Both the position numbers and the translations under genes were made by a program. From JAUXFK01 sp034189035 (GTDB lineage Bacteria; Desulfobacterota; UBA8473), in contig JAXHVA010000176.1 in NCBI GenBank assembly GCA_034189035.1, positions 1 through 6,622 on the forward strand: DNA of 6,622 nucleotides. Direction: 5' to 3'. Numbering within the stretch: position 1 is the first letter of the stretch; every line of letters begins with the position of its first letter. Positions 1 to 5,436 of the stretch are shown here, piece after piece. The notes below the pieces were generated by a model that saw only the letters and a list, made by a program, of their open reading frames with translations, had not been told where the DNA came from and did not search any database.

Positions 1-266
1 CTTACCGGGATGAATGTGACCGGGTCCCGATAGAAGGCAAGTTCGGCCAGGCAAAACGAAGATACGGGATTGGACGGGTGATGACGAAGCTGGCCACCAC
101 AAGCGAAACGGCCATCGCGTTGTGCTTCCTCGTGATGAACCTTGAAAAGTGGCTGAAAGCCATCTTTTTGCGTCTGTTTTTCAAAGAGCTGAAATCGAAG
201 TTCCTGCTCGAACAGGAACTTTTTAGAGCCTCATGTGGTTATGAAACTGCCAGTAATAGGCTTTGA
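1..266 (+). CDS. DDE transposase, C-terminal part (5' end outside window)
   Basis: This frame is open from the window edge (first complete codon at 3) to TGA at 264-266, giving about 87 residues. Near the start is the stretch IEGKFGQAKRRYG, followed by a TSET segment and FLVMNLEKWLK. This is the C-terminal signature of IS5/IS1182-like DDE transposases, and the Glu of IEGKFG is the likely third acidic residue of the catalytic triad. The family enzyme catalyses cut-and-paste or replicative movement of its own IS. The first two catalytic Asp residues would lie left of the window, so activity cannot be judged. A Met at 78 lies in the same frame but is internal, because the conserved Glu is upstream of it. 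The last 25 or so residues (Lys/Phe/Leu-rich) are not recognisable and overlap a hairpin. Family assignment is from remembered motifs; the exact IS family is uncertain. Confidence 0.72.
   Translation, partial: YRDECDRVPIEGKFGQAKRRYGIGRVMTKLATTSETAIALCFLVMNLEKWLKAIFLRLFFKELKSKFLLEQELFRASCGYETASNRL
198..224 (+). terminator. Terminator-like hairpin inside the transposase 3' end
   Basis: AAGTTCCTG (198-206) and CAGGAACTT (213-221) form a perfect 9-bp stem with a six-base loop. The 3' arm runs into five T residues (220-224), which is the form of an intrinsic terminator for rightward transcription. It lies about 40 bases before the transposase stop codon, so it would cut the message just before its end, or act on read-through into the flanking operon. 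Confidence 0.5.
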
Positions 267-322
267 CGATTTATTTAGGAAACCTTAGTTATCTTTATTA
301 AAGAAGAACAAACAGGAGAATA

Positions 323-1300
323 ATGACTTCACAAGAAGAGGGAAGGATTAAAGAGTGGAACGATGAACTCTTTGATGATATAAAGATCAGTTTGATTATA
401 ACAGAGGATAAGAGAACTACAGAGTTGAAGGACTTCTGCAGTGATTTATCCCATCTCGCACCGAAGTTGAATATTGTGAATGAAAGAGGGGATAAAAAAG
501 AGTTGCCGTGCATAAAAGTCGATGATTCCATCAGGTATCATGGGGTTCCTCTTGGTACTGAGTTGGAGCCTTTTCTGCTCACACTTTCTGGTCATTTAAA
601 AAGAGACTTTAGGGTATCTACAAATATTAGAGAAAGGCTCGATCAGCTCAGTATATCTGTAGAACTGGAACTATATGTGTCCCAGCAATGTCCTGTTTGT
701 CCTTCGGTGATCCGGCAGGTAACGCCTCTTTCTTTTTTATTTGAGCGGATAAAACTTGCAATCATAGACTGCGTTCTTTTCCCTGAAAAGGCGCAGTCAA
801 ACCGGATTCAATCCGTTCCTACTGTAATATTTGACAAACAGTTTCGATGGACAGGTCCAATGCAATTGGACGAGCTTATAGAGACCATCATGAATCCTGA
901 TCCTGCGGCACTGCGTGTCTCATATTTCGAAAGGATGTTAGAAGGAGGGGATGCCTTAGAAGTTGCACAGATGATGCTTGATAAAGAGATGATCTTTCCG
1001 CAGTTTTTAGAGCTTCTCGTAATCGATAAATGGTCGGTGCGTATGGGGGCAGCAGTGGCAATGGAAGAAATAAGTGAGAATAATCAAAGGCTGGCTGCCC
1101 GAGTCATTGGTCCTCTGTGGAACCAATTTGACAACCTGAAAGACCCGATAAAGGATGATATTCTTTATATCTTTGGGAAGATAAGAAACGATGAAGCGGA
1201 AGCAAGGCTGAAAGAGGTTTTGAATGGTCAATATAACCCGGAAGTCAAAGAGGCTGCAAGGGAAGCCCTTGAGGCCTACGAAGCAGGAGGTGAGATATGA
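323..1300 (+). CDS. AhpF N-terminal-domain-like double thioredoxin-fold protein with C-terminal HEAT-like repeats
   Basis: This 325-residue cytoplasmic protein has no signal peptide. Residues about 15-95 form a first thioredoxin-like unit without a CxxC (it has the typical RYHGVPLGTE strand-turn). Residues about 110-190 form a second unit with a CPVC redox motif (Cys123, Cys126) and the cis-proline region SVPT (Pro166). This layout, a dead first fold and an active second fold with Cys near 129/132, matches the N-terminal domain of the alkyl hydroperoxide reductase flavoprotein AhpF, which passes electrons to AhpC; YVSQQCPVCPSVIRQ closely recalls the E. coli AhpF motif. The AhpF flavin domain is absent. 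Instead, residues about 235-318 are paired amphipathic helices resembling HEAT/PBS-lyase repeats (WSVRMGAAVAMEEI, EVKEAAREALE), usually a protein-docking scaffold. A dithiol/disulfide exchange role on a bound partner is inferred. The start ATG has AGGAG at 314-318, four bases upstream. The stop overlaps the next gene by ATGA. Confidence 0.82.
   Translation: MTSQEEGRIKEWNDELFDDIKISLIITEDKRTTELKDFCSDLSHLAPKLNIVNERGDKKELPCIKVDDSIRYHGVPLGTELEPFLLTLSGHLKRDFRVSTNIRERLDQLSISVELELYVSQQCPVCPSVIRQVTPLSFLFERIKLAIIDCVLFPEKAQSNRIQSVPTVIFDKQFRWTGPMQLDELIETIMNPDPAALRVSYFERMLEGGDALEVAQMMLDKEMIFPQFLELLVIDKWSVRMGAAVAMEEISENNQRLAARVIGPLWNQFDNLKDPIKDDILYIFGKIRNDEAEARLKEVLNGQYNPEVKEAAREALEAYEAGGEI
1285..1293 (+). 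promoter_or_regulatory. Strong Shine-Dalgarno for the MBL-fold hydrolase
   Basis: AGGAGGTGA matches the 16S anti-Shine-Dalgarno almost perfectly. It lies inside the last codons of the upstream gene, with six bases between AGGAGG and the ATG at 1297. It fixes that start and means the second cistron can be initiated efficiently as well as by coupling through the ATGA overlap. Confidence 0.8.
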
Positions 1301-1938
1301 GTATTTTCGTAAACGATGAAAATATTCGGATAGATGGTCTCCAATTGGGGCCTTATGGTACCAACGCCTATATAGTGAGGTGCCAGGCGACTGGGGATAG
1401 CCTGGTAGTAGATTCCCCGGGAGGGACTGAGGAGATACTGTGTCAATTGAAAGGTACAAACCCCAAGTATATATTGATTACTCACAATCACTTTGATCAC
1501 TTGGGAGCCCTCAGTGAACTGGAGTCTGCCTTAAGGGTTCCTGTAGCTGCTCATGCATCCGATGCCTCAGGATTGACAGTGCAGCCGTCTATTCTATTGA
1601 ACGATGGAGAGATCTTATCTTTGGGCAATCTTGATGTGAAGGTTCTGCATACCCCGGGACATACTCCGGGCAGCCTGTGCTTCCTGATAGGGATTTACTT
1701 GCTTTCCGGCGATACGATCTTTCCGGGTGGACCTGGGAAGACTGGTTCTCCTAAACGTTTTAAAGAGATCGTTGAGTCGATAAAGAGGAAAATATTTATA
1801 TTGTCGGATGATACATTGGTATATCCAGGCCATGGGGACACAACAATCTTGGAGAAAGAGAAGGCTGAATTTGCCATATTCTCTTCGAAATCGCATTCTC
1901 CTGATCTATGCGGGGATGTTCTCTGGCTTGAATCATAA
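1297..1938 (+). CDS. Metallo-beta-lactamase-fold hydrolase, glyoxalase-II-like
   Basis: This 213-residue soluble protein has the full set of dinuclear-metal ligands of the MBL fold: THNHFDH (His63, His65, Asp67, His68), His122 in HTPGHTPGS, Asp139 in SGDTIF and His179 in YPGHGD. Early residues LGPYGTNAYIV and VDSPGG are the usual first beta strands. Length and motif spacing fit the compact hydroxyacylglutathione-hydrolase-like branch, whose members hydrolyse thioesters or related substrates using Zn or Fe/Zn. The substrate cannot be read from sequence. It lacks the long C-terminal helical glutathione-binding domain of true GloB, so a general thiol-ester or other small hydrolase is safer. The C-terminus, with HSPDLCGDVLWL, recurs in a subgroup of these proteins as I recall it. 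It is translationally coupled to the redox/HEAT gene by ATGA, which suggests a joint thiol-related role (inference). No clear terminator follows before the convergent channel gene. Confidence 0.88.
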   Translation: MSIFVNDENIRIDGLQLGPYGTNAYIVRCQATGDSLVVDSPGGTEEILCQLKGTNPKYILITHNHFDHLGALSELESALRVPVAAHASDASGLTVQPSILLNDGEILSLGNLDVKVLHTPGHTPGSLCFLIGIYLLSGDTIFPGGPGKTGSPKRFKEIVESIKRKIFILSDDTLVYPGHGDTTILEKEKAEFAIFSSKSHSPDLCGDVLWLES

Positions 1939-1990
1939 AAGACGTAAATATTTAGCCACAGATTCAATCAGATGAATGAAGAGATGATTT

Positions 1991-3073
1991 TTAAGATTCG
2001 GATTTTTTGATATATATATCTCTCTTTGGGAAAGGAATCTCGATACCTTCTTTTTGAAAGGCATCTTTCACCCGATCCGATATATATGAGATCGTATCCA
2101 TTCTTTTCCTGGGATCGCTGATCCAGATTCTTGCTTCAAGATTGACCGCGGAATCTCCAAAGCTCTTCACCACAACCTTGGGCCCTGGATTACGCATGAC
2201 CCAATCCAATTCAAGACTGATATTGCTAATAACCTCCTTGGCCTTGTCAACATCTGCGTCATAAGCGATGCCAATAGGGATCCTAACCCTTATCTCCTTT
2301 GTGATTGTAGTATAATTGATAATATCCCGTTTCATAATCTCATTATTTGGGATAACGATAACGATGTTATCCGTAGTTTGAATCTTTGTAGCCCTGAGGC
2401 CGATATCTATAACATCACCCCATGTGGCAGAGTTGTTTGGTGCACTCCAGACTTCGATCCGATCTCCTATCTCAAATGGCCTGTCTATAATCAGGAGAAT
2501 TCCGGCGATGAGGTTTGAAAGGGTGTCTTTGGCTGCAAACCCGATGGCAATACCCGCTACACCTGCGCCTGCTACGAAGGGCATAATATTCAAGCCAATT
2601 GTGTCGAGGGCAAGGAGTATTCCTATAGTGAGGATGATCACTCCTGAAAACTTTTTTGACAGTTCGAAGACCATGTCATCGAGATGTGTTTTGGTTTTAC
2701 TGGCGAGCTTTTTCTCAAGGATTGGGATAATATATTGGGCAGTTCGATTGGTAAAGATACAGATAAATAGGATGATAAAGGCATATACGATTCTTTCCAG
2801 CATGGGAAGATCAAAGAATTTTATAATCCCCAAGCCTGAGAGGCTTAGGATCGTATAATGCCCCGCTTGTTTAATAATGCCGAAGATCATAAGATATTTT
2901 TCTTCCAATTGTTTTTGCGCTGCCTTTTTCTCAAACCTCCTGATGACCATATTAAGTACCCACCAAGCGGTTAATGCTCCCAGCAATATTGCGAAAAGTG
3001 GTAAGAGCTTCGAATAGTTTTCGACGATGGAATGAATTTGGTGTTGTAAGATTTCAAGAAAATTTTTCATCAT
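1991..3073 (-). CDS. MscS-family small-conductance mechanosensitive channel
   Basis: This is an inner-membrane channel of the MscS superfamily, which opens under membrane tension to release ions and solutes. With the start used here (ATG at 3073) it is 360 residues. Hydrophobic segments lie at about 23-44, 63-85, 94-117 and 142-161, followed by the pore-lining helix and its extension at about 165-197. The pore helix is Gly/Ala-rich (VAGAGVAGIAIGFAAKD), as in the family's TM3, and is followed by RPFEIGDRIEV. The cytoplasmic beta domain shows IPNNEIM, SFGDSAVNLEARIWI and a final FPKRDIYI, all standard. Five membrane segments rather than three places it among the mid-sized paralogues. The frame extends 22 codons further upstream to an ATG at 3139, but that start has no Shine-Dalgarno and a good promoter -10 lies downstream of it. 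The 3073/3070 Met pair follows GGAAG, so the shorter form is preferred. It is divergent from asnA and convergent with the MBL gene. Confidence 0.9.
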   Translation of the reverse strand: MMKNFLEILQHQIHSIVENYSKLLPLFAILLGALTAWWVLNMVIRRFEKKAAQKQLEEKYLMIFGIIKQAGHYTILSLSGLGIIKFFDLPMLERIVYAFIILFICIFTNRTAQYIIPILEKKLASKTKTHLDDMVFELSKKFSGVIILTIGILLALDTIGLNIMPFVAGAGVAGIAIGFAAKDTLSNLIAGILLIIDRPFEIGDRIEVWSAPNNSATWGDVIDIGLRATKIQTTDNIVIVIPNNEIMKRDIINYTTITKEIRVRIPIGIAYDADVDKAKEVISNISLELDWVMRNPGPKVVVKSFGDSAVNLEARIWISDPRKRMDTISYISDRVKDAFQKEGIEIPFPKRDIYIKKSES

Positions 3074-3129
3074 CTTCCATGAAATAGAAGGGTCATATTT
3101 TGTGTCAGTCAGGATACTTCGATTTCTGA

Positions 3130-3158
3130 AGTATCGCATATAGATTGTTTTGTGTCAA
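3130..3158 (-). promoter_or_regulatory. Sigma70-type promoter for the MscS gene
   Basis: On the minus strand there is a perfect -35 TTGACA (3158-3153), 17 bases, then GATACT as -10 (3135-3130). Transcription would begin near 3123, inside the first codons of the long reading frame and about 50 bases before the Met pair at 3073/3070. This supports the shorter start for the channel. Confidence 0.5.
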
Positions 3159-3214
3159 AAGAATACTCCCTTGTGCGGCTGATGCTTCAAGCTCTATTTC
3201 CCACGAATTCGTCC

Positions 3215-3243
3215 TTGTATTTGATGCGAATTTACTATATATT
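3215..3243 (+). promoter_or_regulatory. Candidate sigma70-type promoter for asnA
   Basis: TTGTAT (3215-3220) and TATATT (3238-3243) are 17 bases apart on the plus strand. The -10 matches five of six consensus bases and the -35 three of six. Transcription would start near 3250, leaving a leader of about 100 bases. A perfect 10-bp palindrome ACGAATTCGT (3203-3212) sits just upstream and could be an operator, but nothing ties it to a known regulator. Confidence 0.35.
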
Positions 3244-3333
3244 GTTCGATCAATTGAACCCATATGAAACAAGACAGACAGAAACCATAGAACATATTGG
3301 TTTTAGTTATTAAATGGGTGAGTACATAAACAT

Positions 3334-3344
3334 AAAGGAGGAGG
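3334..3344 (+). promoter_or_regulatory. Shine-Dalgarno deciding the asnA start
   Basis: AAAGGAGGAGG is a strong ribosome binding site. AGGAGG at 3336-3341 lies seven bases before the ATG at 3349, which favours that ATG over the in-frame TTG at 3346. Confidence 0.75.
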
Positions 3345-3348
3345 TTTG

Positions 3349-4479
3349 ATGGGAAGTAAACAGGAAGACCTGGCTGGGCCGGGCATTGGTAACTATGAAG
3401 AGCTGGAAGGAATTCTCCCGAGTGATTATGCCTCTATTCTTTCCCCAAGACGGACACAGGAGGCTATCTTTATCATTAAAGACTATATAGAGAGGAATCT
3501 CTGTAAAGAGTTGAATCTAATGATGGTAACTGTTCCTCTGATTGTGGATATTGAAAGCGGGATCAACGATTACCTTGACCGTGACGGTTCACGTACCCCG
3601 ATTCAGTTTCATATTTCAAATGATCATAACAAAAACCCGATCGATGCTGAGGTTGTGCAGGCTGCAACAAAGTGGAAACGCATGGCCCTGAAGCAGTTCG
3701 GGCATAAAGTAGGGGAGGGGCTTATTACGGACATGCGTGCTGTACGAAAGGATTATTTCCTTGATCAAGATCACAGTGCATACGTTGACCAGTGGGACTG
3801 GGAACTCGTGATCACAGAAAAGCAGCGCAACTTGAATTTTTTAACCGAGGTTGTAAAGAAGATATGGAAGGTGATTAAGGGAGCGGAGGTGCATATCCAA
3901 AAGAAATTTCCTGAATTGAAGACAGACAAGCACCCAAACCTGCCCAAGGAGATCGAATTTCTCCACGCGGAGGACATCCTTAATAAGTATCCTGATATGC
4001 CGCGCAAAGAGCGTGAGACAACCATCCTTCAGGAACACCCAGCGATTTTTATTTATGGAATAGGCTGGGTATTAAAGGATGGCTACCCTCATGAAATGAG
4101 GGCCGCAGACTACGATGACTGGGTCACAGAGACAGAGTCAAAAGATGGAAGACCAATGCATGGTCTGAACGGAGATATCCTGGTCTGGAACCCAGTGACA
4201 AAGAGGCGCCATGAATTGACATCCATGGGAATCCGTGTCAATCCGGATACGCTGAGAAAGCAGCTTGAGATTAGCGGACAGTTCGATTTTTTAGAGTTGC
4301 CGTACCATCAGGCGATCTTAAATGGCGATATCCCGTTAAGCATTGGAGGCGGCATTGGGCAGTCTCGTACCCAGATGCTTCTTTTAAAGAAGGCGCATAT
4401 TGGAGAGGTCAGTGTTACTGTCTGGCCTAAGGTGTTTAAAGAGATGTGCAAGAAGAAGGGTATCCATGTCCTGGAGTAG
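3349..4479 (+). CDS. asnA: Aspartate-ammonia ligase (asparagine synthetase A)
   Basis: AsnA makes L-asparagine from aspartate, ATP and ammonia through an aspartyl-AMP intermediate; it has a class II aminoacyl-tRNA-synthetase-like core. At 376 residues it is longer than E. coli AsnA (330), mainly from an N-terminal extension of about 25-30 residues. Compared with the E. coli sequence from memory, these active-site positions are kept: Asp74 (E. coli 46), Lys110 (77), Arg133 (100), Gln148 and Asp150 in YVDQWDWE (116, 118), the DYDDW motif (254-258), Arg296 in TSMGIR (255) and Arg340 in GGGIGQSR (299). The HGLNGDILVWNP stretch is near identical. The usual HSLAKWKR is QAATKWKR here, so Ser72 is replaced by Ala105, and the preceding segment (77-100) differs strongly from the E. 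coli form. It is probably a variant subfamily. It stands alone, divergent from the channel gene and convergent with trpC. ATG 3349 is chosen by its strong ribosome binding site. Confidence 0.95.
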   Translation: MGSKQEDLAGPGIGNYEELEGILPSDYASILSPRRTQEAIFIIKDYIERNLCKELNLMMVTVPLIVDIESGINDYLDRDGSRTPIQFHISNDHNKNPIDAEVVQAATKWKRMALKQFGHKVGEGLITDMRAVRKDYFLDQDHSAYVDQWDWELVITEKQRNLNFLTEVVKKIWKVIKGAEVHIQKKFPELKTDKHPNLPKEIEFLHAEDILNKYPDMPRKERETTILQEHPAIFIYGIGWVLKDGYPHEMRAADYDDWVTETESKDGRPMHGLNGDILVWNPVTKRRHELTSMGIRVNPDTLRKQLEISGQFDFLELPYHQAILNGDIPLSIGGGIGQSRTQMLLLKKAHIGEVSVTVWPKVFKEMCKKKGIHVLE

Positions 4480-4505
4480 CTGTTGGTTCTATCTCTGTAT
4501 TATCT

Positions 4506-4554
4506 AAAAACACGTAACTGTTTCGTCAAACAGTAATTTGGCGAAACAGTTACG
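4506..4554 (-). terminator. Long hairpin terminator after trpC (shared with asnA end)
   Basis: CGTAACTGTTTCG (4513-4525) and CGAAACAGTTACG (4542-4554) are a perfect 13-bp inverted repeat. Five more inner pairs, one of them G-T, extend it to 18 bp around a six-base loop. Reading on the minus strand, the stem is followed by TG and five T residues (4510-4506), so it should end the trpD-trpC message. On the plus strand no T run follows, so it is a poorer terminator for asnA. Confidence 0.65.
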
Positions 4555-4619
4555 ATTATCGCTTAAGAAGGTATTTTTAAAACTGAACTGTTACAATATG
4601 AGAAAGATTGAGGCTTCTA

Positions 4620-5402
4620 CTACATTACGGATAATAACTCGGTGAGTTTTTTCCCTATATTCTTTTCTCTCATAAGGCTTTCTCCAATGAGGAACTTGTT
4701 TATTCCGTTTTCCTTTAATCTTGAAATGTGATCACAAGTGTGTATGCCACTTTCACTTACAACAATTTTCGTATCCGGTATTTCCTTTGCCAGATGGATA
4801 GTTGTACTGATGTCGGTCTTGAATGTCCTCAGATCTCGGTTATTTATACCAATAATTTCAGCATTGGTTTGAAAAACCCTTTTTAGCTCTTCTCTGTTAT
4901 GTACTTCCACAATAGCCTTCATACCAAGCACTTTTCCAATCTTTAAAAGTTTATCCAGCAAATGATCTTCCAGTATTGCAGCGATCAATAAGAATGCATC
5001 CGCGCCAAATAAACGAGCCTGATAGATCTGATATGTATCAAATATAAAATCCTTGCATAGAAGAGGAATAGAGGTCACCTCCCTTATCCTCTTGAGAAAA
5101 TTGAGACTTCCATGGAAAAAGTTTCCTTCAGTCAAAACGGATATAGCTGCTGCTTTATTATCTTCATAGGTCTTTGCGATCTCAACCGGATCAAAGTCTT
5201 CCCTGATGATCCCTTGAGATGGAGATGTCTTCTTTACTTCGGCGATAATCCTTATGGGGTGTGATGAAGACGTTAAGGCGGATTTTATATCTCTTATCTG
5301 AGGCGAGTTTTTTATTTGGCTTATAAGCTGATCTAAAGGACACCTTTTTTTGTCCTCTTCTACCTCTTTTTTTTTGCGTAATACAATTTCATCTAAAATC
5401 AT
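4620..5402 (-). CDS. trpC: Indole-3-glycerol phosphate synthase
   Basis: TrpC closes the indole ring, turning carboxyphenylamino-deoxyribulose phosphate into indole-3-glycerol phosphate in tryptophan synthesis. It is a cytoplasmic (beta/alpha)8 barrel of 260 residues, the usual size for a monofunctional enzyme; no TrpF domain is fused. Catalytic positions known from the Sulfolobus enzyme are all visible: Glu55 and Lys57 in IIAEVKKTSPSQG, Lys117 in LLCKDF, Glu166 in IVEVHN, Asn187 in GINNRDL, and Glu217/Ser218 in VVSESGI. The phosphate site near LIGESLM (238-244) is intact. An in-frame stop two codons upstream fixes ATG 5402 as the first possible ATG. There is no clear Shine-Dalgarno before it, and trpD ends 34 bases upstream, so translation probably depends on coupling to trpD. 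The gene is followed by a hairpin terminator, so it is the last gene of this operon. Confidence 0.97.
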   Translation of the reverse strand: MILDEIVLRKKKEVEEDKKRCPLDQLISQIKNSPQIRDIKSALTSSSHPIRIIAEVKKTSPSQGIIREDFDPVEIAKTYEDNKAAAISVLTEGNFFHGSLNFLKRIREVTSIPLLCKDFIFDTYQIYQARLFGADAFLLIAAILEDHLLDKLLKIGKVLGMKAIVEVHNREELKRVFQTNAEIIGINNRDLRTFKTDISTTIHLAKEIPDTKIVVSESGIHTCDHISRLKENGINKFLIGESLMREKNIGKKLTELLSVM

Positions 5403-5436
5403 TGACTATCATTTACAAAAGGGTAATGGTTTATTC

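Larger units (their letters stand above)
1..285 (+). mobile_element. Right-hand remnant of an insertion sequence (IS5/IS1182-like)
   Basis: The left edge of the window is the 3' end of an insertion sequence: the C-terminus of a DDE transposase, a terminator-like hairpin, then a short non-coding tail. The first 120 bases are about 55-60% G+C, while the host-like genes after 323 run nearer 35-45%, which fits a foreign element. The right boundary is not proven. I place it near 285, after TTATTTAGGAAACC, because ends of this general form are familiar in this transposase group and because the next gene's ribosome binding site begins at 314. The left terminus is outside the window, so inverted repeats and a target duplication cannot be checked. 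Confidence 0.5.

Noticed and set aside
2..184. A 60-codon minus-strand frame at the left edge.
   Set aside because: It is antisense to the recognised transposase C-terminus, whose conserved motifs define the real coding strand.
1007..1459. A 150-codon minus-strand frame across the junction of the redox/HEAT and MBL genes.
   Set aside because: It is antisense to two well-supported genes, with no family resemblance and no initiation signal.
1939..1990. A bidirectional terminator between the MBL gene and the channel gene.
   Set aside because: Only a 5-bp AT-rich dyad (ATTCA/TGAAT) is present and no T run follows it on either strand.
2424..2858. A 144-codon open frame on the plus strand opposite the channel gene.
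   Set aside because: It lies entirely antisense to the conserved MscS pore and membrane region, has no recognisable domain and no convincing ribosome binding site.
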